NCBI GenBank assembly: GCA_934426285.1
Contig: CAKRYE010000023.1
Span: 1 to 32,221, forward strand
Source: an uncultured Blautia sp.
GTDB lineage: Bacteria > Bacillota > Clostridia > Lachnospirales > Lachnospiraceae
Reading direction: 5' to 3'
Length of the DNA: 32,221 bases
In this document: in pieces, positions 1 to 7,802 of the stretch
Layout: the number at the start of each line of letters is the position of its first letter
Position numbering within the stretch: the first letter of the stretch is position 1
Translations under genes and position numbers: made by a program
The notes under the pieces: model-generated
What the model was told of the DNA's origin: nothing
Database searches by the model: none
Seen by the model: only the letters and a program-made list of their open reading frames with translations

Positions 1-36
1 TCATGTGTAAAGAATTTTCGAGAATCGTATGTGTTT

Positions 37-55
37 CACTGTTTAGTTATCAAGG
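37..55 (-). promoter_or_regulatory. boxA-like antitermination element of an rRNA leader
   Basis: On the minus strand this reads CCTTGATAACTAAACAGTG. It resembles the TTTGAAAACTAAAC-type boxA sequence that precedes 16S rRNA genes in Firmicutes. It lies just downstream of three tandem promoters that read toward the left edge, so an rRNA operon probably begins just outside the window. The 16S gene itself is not visible. The identification is by resemblance and context. Confidence 0.6.
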
Positions 56-81
56 TTGTCTGTCTTTTCGACAGCTTATTT

Positions 82-110
82 ACTTTATCATATCTGTTTT
101 ACTTTGTCAA
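82..110 (-). promoter_or_regulatory. rRNA-operon promoter, gene-proximal of three
   Basis: Minus strand: -35 TTGACA (110-105), 17-bp spacer, -10 TAAAGT (87-82). The -35 is preceded by an A-rich stretch like an UP element. AGCTGTCG follows five bases after the -10, a start-region motif also found after the promoter at 324-352. Same geometry as the other two copies. Confidence 0.7.
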
Positions 111-210
111 GCACTTTTTTCAAGTTTTTTTTCAAAGTTTTTCAACTCTTTCAATTTCTCAAAAAGTTATCCAGATACATAACTGTCAGCTCTGTTCAAG
201 CGACTTGATT

Positions 211-239
211 ACTTTAACACAAAGGTTTTAAGTTGTCAA
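211..239 (-). promoter_or_regulatory. rRNA-operon promoter, middle of three
   Basis: Minus strand: -35 TTGACA (239-234), 17-bp spacer, -10 TAAAGT (216-211), identical hexamers to the promoter at 82-110. An A/T-rich run (240-265) lies upstream of the -35. The start-region motif is diverged here (AGTCGC). It reads toward the left edge. Confidence 0.65.
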
Positions 240-323
240 GCATTTTTTTAAATTTCTTTTTTCTTTCAGAAATCTATTCAAATTGTTCTCATCAGAGAAA
301 CAATTATTTCCGACAGCTCAACT

Positions 324-380
324 AATATAACACTCCTATCCCCCACTGTCAACCCCCTTTTTTACTTTTTTTATTTTTTT
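324..380 (-). promoter_or_regulatory. rRNA-operon promoter, distal, with A-tract UP element
   Basis: Minus strand: -35 TTGACA (352-347), 17-bp spacer, -10 TATATT (329-324). Bases 356-380 form a nearly pure A tract on the minus strand just upstream of the -35, as expected for an UP element. AGCTGTCG follows five bases after the -10. This is the strongest of the three tandem promoters. Confidence 0.75.
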
Positions 381-447
381 ATCATTCCCAGCCCCGCAAG
401 GACAGCAGGGGCGTCAACTCAACTAGTAAAAACATTCATTTTACTTA

Positions 448-477
448 TGCATTAACATGTGTTATCGTATTAATGCA
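448..477. promoter_or_regulatory. 8-bp inverted repeat upstream of the NSS transporter (candidate operator)
   Basis: TGCATTAA (448-455) and TTAATGCA (470-477) are perfect inverted repeats separated by 14 bp, so their centres are 22 bp (about two helical turns) apart. The repeat is about 30 bp upstream of the transporter start and overlaps a weak candidate promoter (TTTACT at 440-445, TATCGT at 463-468). The regulator is unknown. Confidence 0.4.
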
Positions 478-506
478 AACATAAATCATACAGGAGATTA
501 TCTATT

Positions 507-1898
507 ATGGAAAGGAAATCAAATCATTTTTCAGGACAACTGGGGTTTGTCCTTGCCGCAGCCGGCAGTGCTGTAGGAGTAGGAAATTTATGGAGGTTCC
601 CATATCTTGCAGCCAAAGACGGAGGCGGTCTGTTTTTAATCGTTTATTTTATACTTGTACTTACATTTGGATTTACCCTGCTTACATCTGATATTGCAAT
701 CGGTCGCCGTACTCAGAAAAGTGCGATCGGCGCTTATACTGAAATGAAACCTAAATGGAAATTCTTAGGCATTCTGACTTTTCTTGTACCTGTTCTTATT
801 ATGACTTATTATGCGGTGATCGGTGGATGGATCACCAAATATGCTGTAGTTTACCTGACAGGACAGGCAAAGGCGGCTGCTGCAGATGATTATTTTACTT
901 CTTTCATCACTTCCTCCACCTCACCGGTTATTTTCGCACTTATTTTCATGGGTGTAACTGCATTTATTGTATACAATGGTGTGCAGGATGGTATTGAAAA
1001 AGTATCCAAATGGATGATGCCGGTTCTTCTGGTACTGGTTGTCATCATCTCCATTTATTCCCTTACTCTGAAACATACAGATTCTTCCGGACAGGTACAT
1101 ACTGGGATCCAGGGATTTCTTTATTACCTGACCCCAAATCTTGAGGGGCTTACTGTACAACGATTTTTACAGATTTTACTGGATGCAATGAGTCAGTTGT
1201 TCTTCTCTCTCAGCGTGTCCATGGGAATTATGATCACCTACGGATCTTATGTAAAGCCTGATGTTGATTTAAATAAGGCTGTTAATCAGATTGAAATTTT
1301 TGACACAGGAGTTGCGTTTCTTGCAGGTGCCATGATCATCCCTGCTGTATTCGTATTTTCCGGAACAGAGGGAATGGGAGCTGGTCCAAGCCTTATGTTT
1401 GTTTCTCTCCCAAAGGTCTTTGCAGCCATGGGAAAAGCAGGCATATTTGTAGGAATCCTCTTTTTTGTAACTGCTATTTTTGCAACACTGTCATCCTGCA
1501 TCTCTGTGCTGGAATCTATCGTTGCAAACTGTATGGAAATTTTCCACACAGGCAGAAAGAAAACGGTTTCTGTTTTATCTGCAGTTTATCTTGCCGCTTC
1601 TGCGATCATTGCTTTGGGATACAGCATTTTCTATGTAGAAGTGAAACTGCCCAATGGTTCTACAGGACAGCTGCTTGATATCATGGATTACATCAGTAAC
1701 AGTGTTATGATGCCATTTATCGCATTACTTTCCACCATTCTGATCGGATGGGTCATGACACCTGATTATGTTATTGATGAAATGGAACGAAACGGTAAAA
1801 AATTCCGCAGAAAAAAACTTTATCGTATCATGATCCGCTATGTTGCGCCAGTTATGATGTTTATCCTGTTTTTACAGTCAACAGGTGTTCTCTCATAA
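507..1898 (+). CDS. Sodium-dependent transporter, neurotransmitter:sodium symporter (NSS/SNF) family
   Basis: This is a membrane symporter expected to import an amino acid or related solute with Na+; the substrate cannot be read from sequence. The N-terminal NSS signature is clear: FVLAAAGSAVGVGNLWRFPY near residues 14-33, followed by the DGGG turn of TM1-TM2. The 463-aa length and about 11 hydrophobic segments fit prokaryotic NSS members (LeuT/MhsT type, typically 440-510 aa). The protein ends soon after the last helix with a short tail. The ATG at 507 has AGGAGA nine bases upstream. It is the only plus-strand gene in the first 20 kb, monocistronic between the outward-reading rRNA promoters and a bidirectional terminator. 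Regulation may use the inverted repeat at 448-477. Confidence 0.93.
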   Translation: MERKSNHFSGQLGFVLAAAGSAVGVGNLWRFPYLAAKDGGGLFLIVYFILVLTFGFTLLTSDIAIGRRTQKSAIGAYTEMKPKWKFLGILTFLVPVLIMTYYAVIGGWITKYAVVYLTGQAKAAAADDYFTSFITSSTSPVIFALIFMGVTAFIVYNGVQDGIEKVSKWMMPVLLVLVVIISIYSLTLKHTDSSGQVHTGIQGFLYYLTPNLEGLTVQRFLQILLDAMSQLFFSLSVSMGIMITYGSYVKPDVDLNKAVNQIEIFDTGVAFLAGAMIIPAVFVFSGTEGMGAGPSLMFVSLPKVFAAMGKAGIFVGILFFVTAIFATLSSCISVLESIVANCMEIFHTGRKKTVSVLSAVYLAASAIIALGYSIFYVEVKLPNGSTGQLLDIMDYISNSVMMPFIALLSTILIGWVMTPDYVIDEMERNGKKFRRKKLYRIMIRYVAPVMMFILFLQSTGVLS

Positions 1899-1916
1899 GC
1901 AAAAACTTAATATAAC

Positions 1917-1982
1917 AAAAAAGAAATCTGTTTTCCCGGAAAAATTTTGAAATAAACACCAGAAAAAACAGATTTCTTTTTT
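1917..1982. terminator. Bidirectional intrinsic terminator
   Basis: There is a perfect 18-bp inverted repeat: 1917-1934 pairs with 1965-1982 (cores AAATCTGTTTT and AAAACAGATTT), with A/T tracts on both outer sides. It lies between the convergent transporter (+) and HAD phosphatase (-) genes and can serve both. Confidence 0.85.
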
Positions 1983-2015
1983 ATTCAATTACAGGCACTT
2001 CTAAAACAAATGAAT

Positions 2016-2681
2016 TTATCTGCCTGACTCCTGCAAAAATTCCTGTACTGCGCAAAGGGATCCCAGAATCTGTTCTGCAAGGGACTTCATCTCCTCAGTA
2101 GGTTCCATCAGGTCCGGCACCATAATAGGATGCATTCCTGCTGCATGTGCTGCCCTGATCCCATTATAAGAATCTTCTATCACATAACAATTTTCCGGTT
2201 TTGATTCCAGTCTCCCGCATGCTTCCAGAAAAATATCCGGTTCCGGTTTGCTATGTTTTACCATGTCCCCGCCAACGATCTGATCAAAATATTCCAGCAA
2301 TCCCCCCTCAGAAATCTGTCTGCGTACTATTTTCTCCCGTGTAGAACTGGCAATTCCTACTTTAAATCCCTTGTCTTTCAGATATTTCAACAGTTCCTCA
2401 ACTCCCTGTTTCTTTGCCAGCTTCCCATCAGATGCATGGGCAAAAAACACTTCCGCCATCTCCGCTTTATACTCATCATAGGGAAAATCCTGACCATAAT
2501 GTCTCAGAAAAATCTGCTTACTCACAGCACTATTGGTTCCCAGGCACTCATGACATACCTTCTCAACATCCTGAATTCCATGACGCCCTGCTACCTCTTT
2601 CCATGAGCTCAGCACGAGTATTTCAGAGTCAAAAATCACTCCATCCATATCAAAAATCACTGTATCGATTCCATCTGCCAT
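2016..2681 (-). CDS. HAD-superfamily hydrolase, beta-phosphoglucomutase/phosphatase-like (subfamily IA)
   Basis: A soluble phosphatase or phosphomutase of the haloacid dehalogenase fold. Motif I is DMDGVIFDSE at about residues 11-20 (nucleophile D11, acid/base D13). An alpha-helical cap follows (about 20-90), then motif II in GIASST near 110, motif III Lys in SKPEPD near 144, and motif IV in VIEDSYNGIRAA near 167. The DSE after motif I and EDSxxGIxAA are typical of PGMB/Gph-like enzymes. The substrate is not determinable. The 221-aa length is normal. The ATG has GGAG six bases upstream. It begins 45 nt after radA on the same strand and ends at the bidirectional terminator, so it is probably the last gene of the clpC-radA transcript. 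Confidence 0.88.
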   Translation of the reverse strand: MADGIDTVIFDMDGVIFDSEILVLSSWKEVAGRHGIQDVEKVCHECLGTNSAVSKQIFLRHYGQDFPYDEYKAEMAEVFFAHASDGKLAKKQGVEELLKYLKDKGFKVGIASSTREKIVRRQISEGGLLEYFDQIVGGDMVKHSKPEPDIFLEACGRLESKPENCYVIEDSYNGIRAAHAAGMHPIMVPDLMEPTEEMKSLAEQILGSLCAVQEFLQESGR

Positions 2682-2726
2682 AACGTTTTCTCCTACCCGT
2701 AATAATATTTATGGATTCCCCAATAA

Positions 2727-4100
2727 CTATTTTCTCATAATATAACTGATCGCATCACGGATCTGTGACACATAAACCAGATTGATCCCTTCCTGCTTTC
2801 CCACAGAAGACTTACATACTTCCGGAAGCATAACAGTCTCAAAACCCAACTTCTTTGCCTCCTGCACACGCTGTCCTGCCATGCTTACTGCACGGATTTC
2901 TCCACTTAAACCAACCTCGCCAAATACCATTACCTTATCCGGTATCACCACATCTTTACAACTGGAAACAATAGCAAGGCAAATCCCCAGGTCAATGGCA
3001 GGCTCTGTCATTTTCATGCCTCCGGCAATGTTCACATAAGCATCCGAAGTACCCAGATGGATACCAACCTTCTTCTCCAACACAGCCATAAGCAGGTTTA
3101 CCCTGTTAAAATCTGTCCCAACTGCTGTACGTCTGGGAATTCCAAAATTGCTTTGACACACCAGAGCCTGGATCTCCACCAGGATCGGGCGGGTTCCTTC
3201 CATGGAGCATGCCACAACAGAACCTGACGCATCCTCCGGTCTTCCATTCAGCATATATTCAGACGGATTTTTTACTTCCTCCAGTCCTGTATTACACATT
3301 TCAAATACACCAATCTCATTTGTAGAACCAAAACGGTTCTTCACAGCACGCAAAACACGGTAGGATGCATGACGGTCTCCCTCAAAGTAGAGCACTGTAT
3401 CTACCATATGTTCCAGAACTCTCGGTCCGGCCACATTCCCTTCCTTTGTCACATGTCCTACAATAAAAACAGAGATACCCATACCTTTGGCGATCTGCAT
3501 CAGAATATTGGTAGACTCCCTGACCTGAGATACACTTCCCGGTGCAGAGCTGACATCCTCATGAAACATTGTCTGAATAGAATCGATCACAACTACATCT
3601 GGCTTTTTCCTCTCAATTACCTCTCGGATCACTTCCAGGTTTGTCTCACAGAGAAGCTGCATTTTATCATTAAAATCTCCGATTCGATTAGCTCTCAGCT
3701 TAATCTGACGCAGAGACTCCTCACCTGAAATATAAAGAACCGCCACCTGATTTTCTGCCAGGTTTCTACACACCTGTAAAAGCAGAGTAGATTTACCAAT
3801 ACCCGGATCACCACCCACTAAAACAAGGGAGCCGGGGACGATACCGCCTCCCAGCACCCTGTCAAGTTCTCCAATCTGTGTTGTCTGTCGTTCATCTTCA
3901 GACAGGCTGATATCCTTCAGAATTACCGGATCCTGTCTTTTCTCTGATGCTTTTAAATTGCCGGAAGGATTTTTCTTTGCAGAAACTGTTTCTTCCACAA
4001 AAGTATTCCATGCCTTGCATCCCGGACACTGTCCCATCCACTTGGCAGATTCATAGCCACACTCCTGGCAAAAATAAACTGTCTTCTTATTTTTTAACAT
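2727..4100 (-). CDS. radA: DNA repair protein RadA (Sms), RecA-like branch-migration ATPase
   Basis: RadA helps process recombination intermediates with RecA. The N-terminal zinc finger is C11-x2-C14...C25-x2-C28. The ATPase has Walker A GGDPGIGKST at 96-105 and Walker B VVVIDS near 169-174. The RadA-specific KNRFG motif is at 254-258. The C-terminal Lon-protease-like domain includes GIHLGTSDAYVNIAGG and ends near the GEVGLSGEIRAV segment. The 457-aa length is normal. The start ATG overlaps the stop of the upstream 137-aa gene by seven bases (ATGTTAA), and no clear Shine-Dalgarno is seen. Translational coupling is therefore likely. The clpC-radA order matches the B. subtilis ctsR-mcsAB-clpC-radA cluster. 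Confidence 0.97.
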   Translation of the reverse strand: MLKNKKTVYFCQECGYESAKWMGQCPGCKAWNTFVEETVSAKKNPSGNLKASEKRQDPVILKDISLSEDERQTTQIGELDRVLGGGIVPGSLVLVGGDPGIGKSTLLLQVCRNLAENQVAVLYISGEESLRQIKLRANRIGDFNDKMQLLCETNLEVIREVIERKKPDVVVIDSIQTMFHEDVSSAPGSVSQVRESTNILMQIAKGMGISVFIVGHVTKEGNVAGPRVLEHMVDTVLYFEGDRHASYRVLRAVKNRFGSTNEIGVFEMCNTGLEEVKNPSEYMLNGRPEDASGSVVACSMEGTRPILVEIQALVCQSNFGIPRRTAVGTDFNRVNLLMAVLEKKVGIHLGTSDAYVNIAGGMKMTEPAIDLGICLAIVSSCKDVVIPDKVMVFGEVGLSGEIRAVSMAGQRVQEAKKLGFETVMLPEVCKSSVGKQEGINLVYVSQIRDAISYIMRK

Positions 4101-4507
4101 TTTACAATCTTAACTTCTACTCTTGCTGCATTTCCAAGCTCCACACTGAAAGAAAGCTTTCCGCCCAGATTTGTCTTCATTTTTCCTGTGCTTGCCTGTT
4201 CAATAAATACTTCATACTCTGTATCCGGTTCCATTTCTACAGTAATCTGCGCATCTTCCGGTCCCTCTACATGAAAATCCATCTGATCTGCACTCTGAAC
4301 AAGACCAAATACTGAAGTTCCCGGAACAGATTCATAAACGAACATTCCGTTTCTCTCCAGCTTGGTAATCTCTCTGAAAGTCTTCACTTTATACATATCG
4401 CCCTGGTGCTGGTAATCTGATAATTTGGATTTCTGTGCCAGTTCATAGTCACCAAAGCTGATCGCTCCATTCTCTTCTGTGCGGATTAATTCTTTTACTA
4501 CTGCCAT
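4094..4507 (-). CDS. Conserved hypothetical protein, 137 aa, between clpC and radA
   Basis: I do not recognise a characterised domain. The protein is soluble, without signal peptide or membrane helix. It looks beta-rich: alternating hydrophobic strands such as GMFVYESVP, QITVEME, YEVFIEQA, KLSFSVELG and ARVEVKIVK. Similar Lachnospiraceae proteins are, from memory and unchecked, sometimes labelled 'endosialidase', a label nothing here supports. The ATG is preceded by GGAGG (spacing about 11), and its TAA stop overlaps the radA start. The 206-bp gap upstream, after clpC, contains a TATAAT on the minus strand (4626-4621) without a good -35, so a secondary promoter is possible. Confidence 0.8.
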   Translation of the reverse strand: MAVVKELIRTEENGAISFGDYELAQKSKLSDYQHQGDMYKVKTFREITKLERNGMFVYESVPGTSVFGLVQSADQMDFHVEGPEDAQITVEMEPDTEYEVFIEQASTGKMKTNLGGKLSFSVELGNAARVEVKIVKC

Positions 4508-4713
4508 TTCCTTATGTCCTCCCTAAGACTCTTTTGTTTGCCGCAATATAGGATACACTTCCCACCCAAATATTTCTCATCTGACAAAAGCAGACAAATT
4601 CTTCGGCATTAATTGTATTTATTATATAATAAATTCTAAAATCTTACCAGTATCTATGCTGAATTTTAATACTTATTTTACAAAGTATATGTCATATAGA
4701 CCGATCTGCAGAG

Positions 4714-7173
4714 TTAATTTTTTACTTCGAACAGGATTTCATCTTTATGAAGTCTCACCTGAACATGATCTCCTCGTTTGATTTTTCCCTCCAGAATCTC
4801 ATTGGCCAACGCATCCTCAATTCTGCTCTGGATCGCACGTCGAAGAGGTCTGGCACCATATTTATTATCAGAGCCTTTTTCCACAATAAAATCCTTTACT
4901 GCACCTGTCACAGTCAGGCAGATATCCATTTGCTCTGCACAGCGCTTCTCCAGCGTTTTCAGAAGAAGTGTAACAATCTTCTTAATCTGTTCTTTATTCA
5001 ACATATGGAAAACAATAATCTCATCAATACGGTTCAGAAATTCCGGTTTAAAAATCCTGCGGACTTCCTCCATCACACCGCCCTTCATGCGTTCATGATC
5101 TTTCTTCTCATCATTTCCGGACATAAATCCCAGATGCTTCGGTTCCATAATAGCCTGCGCTCCTGCATTGGAGGTCATGATAATAATCGTCTGCTTGAAA
5201 TCCACTTTTCTTCCCTGGGCATCTGTGATATGTCCATCATCCAACACCTGCAGCAAAATATTAAATACATCCGGATGAGCTTTCTCAATCTCATCAAAAA
5301 GCAGCACACTGTAAGGATTTCTGCGGACCTTCTCGCTAAGCTGTCCTCCTTCTTCATAACCCACATATCCAGGAGGAGAACCTATCATTTTAGACACGCT
5401 GTGCTTCTCCATATACTCCGACATATCCACACGGATCATAGCCTGTTCACTGCCAAACACAGCTTCAGCCAAAGCCTTGGAAAGCTCTGTTTTACCTACA
5501 CCTGTGGGACCCAGAAAAAGGAAGGAACCGATAGGTCTGTTAGGATCTTTCAATCCTACTCTGCCCCGCTTCACAGCCTGAGAAACAGCTTTTACCGCCT
5601 CTTCCTGACCGATCACCCGCTTATGCAGTTCCTTTTCCAGACGCGCCAGGCGTTTGGTTTCTCCTTCTGTCAGTCTCTGAAGCGGAATCTTTGTCCAATC
5701 AGAAATAATACCTGCAACAGCAGCTTCATCTACCACCAGCTTTTTTCTGTTATTTTTGCGTTCCACTTTTATACGAAACTTCTCAATCTGTGCCTCCAGT
5801 TCCAGCTGCCGGGCATAAGTTTCCTTTGCTCTGGCTAAATCCGCAGCCTTCACTGCCTCCTCTTTTTCGCCCTTCACTGCCTCCAGCTGCTGTTCCAGAT
5901 TTTCCAATTCCGGTTCAGACTTATAGCCTGCCAGCTGTATTTTAGAAGCAGCCTCGTCCACCACATCAATGGCTTTATCAGGAAGGAAACGATCATTAAT
6001 ATAACGCTGGGACATTTTTACTGCAGCCTCTAACGCAGTATCTTCAATCCTTACCCCATGATGCTTCTCATAATATGGCCGAAGCCCTTTCAGAATCTCA
6101 TAAGCTTCCTCAGGAGAAGGTTCTTCCACAGTCACAGGCTGGAAACGTCTCTCCAGGGCAGCATCCTTCTCAATGTGCTTGCGGTATTCATCCAAAGTAG
6201 TTGCTCCAATAAGCTGAATCTCTCCTCTGGATAAAGCGGGCTTTAAGATATTAGAGGCATCCAAAGCACCTTCAGCCCCACCAGCTCCGATAATAGTATG
6301 AATTTCATCAATGAACAAAAGAATTCCCTGATGCTCCCTTACCTCCTGGATTACATTCTTGATACGCTCTTCAAATTCCCCACGGTACTTACTGCCAGCC
6401 ACCATTCCTGAAAGATCAAGCACTACCAGACGTTTATCCCGCACAGTATCCGGTACCATTCCCATAACAATTCTCTGGGCAAGTCCCTCTGCAATGGCAG
6501 TCTTACCCACTCCAGGTTCACCTACCAGACATGGATTGTTTTTGGTCCTTCTGCTGAGAATCTGTATAAGACGGTTAATCTCTTTCTCACGTCCGATTAC
6601 CGGATCCAGCCTGCCAGCAGCAGCCAGCTCTGTCAGATCCCTACTGTACTGGTCAAGAGTTGGAGTTGCTGTTACTTTTCGGTTCCGGGCATTTTGCGCA
6701 TAACGGAATTCCTCTGCGATCGCATCATCGTCAAATCCCATAGCACTGAGCACAGCAGCAAAAAGCTTCTGAATGTTCACTCCCATAGTATACAGAAGTC
6801 TGGTTGCCACACAATCTGTCTCTTTTAATAAAGCCAGCAGAATGTGCTCTGTACCTGTGCTGCATTCCATATTTTCAGCATCTGCATGTGCCTGGTTCAG
6901 AACCCGTTCTGATCTGGGACTGTACTTGAGAATTTCTGTCTCCTTTGTCAGGGTTTCTCCCTGAGGAAGAGCAATCAGCTCACTGATCAGTTTCATCAGT
7001 CTGTCTTCCTCCACTTCAAACTCCTGGAGAACTTTTCCCGCGGTTCCCTCCTGCTCTTTAAGCAGACCGACCAGCAGATGTTCTGTTCCAATGTAACTAT
7101 GTCCACTGGATTTTGCTGTATTTTTTGCCAGTTTTAAGGCATTCTGTGCCTGTCTGGTAAATTTATTATCCAT
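4714..7173 (-). CDS. clpC: ATP-dependent Clp protease ATP-binding subunit ClpC
   Basis: A Hsp100 AAA+ unfoldase that feeds proteins to ClpP. A double Clp-N repeat (about residues 2-145) is followed by AAA-1 with Walker A GEPGVGKT (218-225) and Walker B LLFIDE (285-290). The short ClpC-type coiled-coil M domain spans about 420-475, much shorter than ClpB's. AAA-2 has Walker A GPTGVGKT (555-562) and Walker B LLFDEIEKA (624-632). The LGF tripeptide at 681-683 fits the ClpP-docking loop. The 819-aa length matches ClpC (about 810-820). The ATG has GGAGG seven bases upstream. A GntR-type regulator gene lies 39 nt upstream. No CtsR, McsA or McsB genes are next to it, so control and adaptor usage probably differ from Bacillus. 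Confidence 0.95.
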   Translation of the reverse strand: MDNKFTRQAQNALKLAKNTAKSSGHSYIGTEHLLVGLLKEQEGTAGKVLQEFEVEEDRLMKLISELIALPQGETLTKETEILKYSPRSERVLNQAHADAENMECSTGTEHILLALLKETDCVATRLLYTMGVNIQKLFAAVLSAMGFDDDAIAEEFRYAQNARNRKVTATPTLDQYSRDLTELAAAGRLDPVIGREKEINRLIQILSRRTKNNPCLVGEPGVGKTAIAEGLAQRIVMGMVPDTVRDKRLVVLDLSGMVAGSKYRGEFEERIKNVIQEVREHQGILLFIDEIHTIIGAGGAEGALDASNILKPALSRGEIQLIGATTLDEYRKHIEKDAALERRFQPVTVEEPSPEEAYEILKGLRPYYEKHHGVRIEDTALEAAVKMSQRYINDRFLPDKAIDVVDEAASKIQLAGYKSEPELENLEQQLEAVKGEKEEAVKAADLARAKETYARQLELEAQIEKFRIKVERKNNRKKLVVDEAAVAGIISDWTKIPLQRLTEGETKRLARLEKELHKRVIGQEEAVKAVSQAVKRGRVGLKDPNRPIGSFLFLGPTGVGKTELSKALAEAVFGSEQAMIRVDMSEYMEKHSVSKMIGSPPGYVGYEEGGQLSEKVRRNPYSVLLFDEIEKAHPDVFNILLQVLDDGHITDAQGRKVDFKQTIIIMTSNAGAQAIMEPKHLGFMSGNDEKKDHERMKGGVMEEVRRIFKPEFLNRIDEIIVFHMLNKEQIKKIVTLLLKTLEKRCAEQMDICLTVTGAVKDFIVEKGSDNKYGARPLRRAIQSRIEDALANEILEGKIKRGDHVQVRLHKDEILFEVKN

Positions 7174-7212
7174 ATTACCTCCAATTTATAGCTATTTATT
7201 CAAGTCAAAATT

Positions 7213-7584
7213 TCAGATTTTATATTCATCAAATATCTCATCGATCAACTGGTGAACCTCTTCACGGCTCACATTCTTGCAGCATCCTCTGGCCAAAGCC
7301 ACAGATAAATTCTGTTTCAGATCCTCCAATGCCTTCCGCTTATTCACATCAATAGAGATCACTGCACCTTTTCGGCGGTCAATGGTTACAAATCCCTCCT
7401 GCCGCAGCAGTGAATAGGCTTTGTTTACTGTATGCATATTGATGCCAACAGTATCTGCCAGCTGTCTCACAGAAGGAAGCGTATCCCCCTCCTGCAGCCT
7501 GGCTGTGGCAATCCCCATGATGATCTGATTGGTCAGCTGAATATATATTGCTTCATCACTGCTGAAATCTATCTCAATCACCAT
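7213..7584 (-). CDS. GntR-family transcriptional regulator, YtrA-like
   Basis: A winged-helix DNA-binding repressor of the short YtrA subfamily. Residues about 10-78 form the GntR wHTH, with QEGDTLPSVRQLADTVGINM and NKAYSLLRQEGFVTIDRRKG as hallmark segments. The remaining 45 residues are a helical tail, without the FCD/UTRA effector domain of larger GntR proteins. The ATG has AAGGAG about 10 bases upstream. YtrA-type regulators usually control an adjacent ABC transporter. None is present here, and the next gene is clpC 39 nt downstream, so it may regulate itself and clpC. That target is inference. Confidence 0.9.
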   Translation of the reverse strand: MVIEIDFSSDEAIYIQLTNQIIMGIATARLQEGDTLPSVRQLADTVGINMHTVNKAYSLLRQEGFVTIDRRKGAVISIDVNKRKALEDLKQNLSVALARGCCKNVSREEVHQLIDEIFDEYKI

Positions 7585-7615
7585 ACATATACGACTCCTT
7601 TTTTATGTTACACAT

Positions 7616-7643
7616 ATACTAGCACATACCACCAATTTTGCAA
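7616..7643 (-). promoter_or_regulatory. Candidate promoter of the gntR-clpC-radA cluster
   Basis: Minus strand: -35 TTGCAA (7643-7638), 16-bp spacer, -10 TAGTAT (7621-7616) with an upstream TG (extended -10). The A/T-rich leader just downstream contains TATGT...ACATA arms that could be a GntR operator, but this is weak. It lies about 35 bp before the gntR start. No CtsR heptamer repeat is visible. Confidence 0.45.
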
Positions 7644-7718
7644 AGACCTTTTTCTCAACATCTTGTTTCTTATGTATCACGGGCACAAAATAGGCAACGC
7701 ATATATCTATACCAAAAA

Positions 7719-7753
7719 ATGCACATTATGCTTACCATCAGCATAATGTGCAT
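7719..7753 (-). terminator. Intrinsic terminator of the SseB-like gene
   Basis: A perfect 13-bp stem (ATGCACATTATGC at 7719-7731 with its complement at 7741-7753) has a 9-nt loop. On the minus strand it runs into TTTTTT (7719-7714). It lies about 50 nt after the stop of the SseB-like gene and isolates it from gntR-clpC. Confidence 0.85.
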
Positions 7754-7802
7754 CTTATATCCCACCTGGCATCCCCTGTGTCAGATACTTTCTTTACCTT
7801 TA

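Noticed and set aside
31..231. 66-aa plus-strand ORF at the left edge
   Set aside because: It lies across rRNA promoters, has AT-rich composition and no ribosome binding site.
4686..4698. 13-bp palindrome TATATG-T-CATATA after clpC as terminator
   Set aside because: Very AT-rich stem and no T-run; chance in this composition is plausible.
4747..5838. 363-aa plus-strand ORF antisense to clpC
   Set aside because: No Shine-Dalgarno, and its frame is a shadow of highly conserved ClpC codons with improbable protein composition.
7585..7700. CtsR operator before the gntR-clpC genes
   Set aside because: No tandem GGTCAAA-type heptamers are present.
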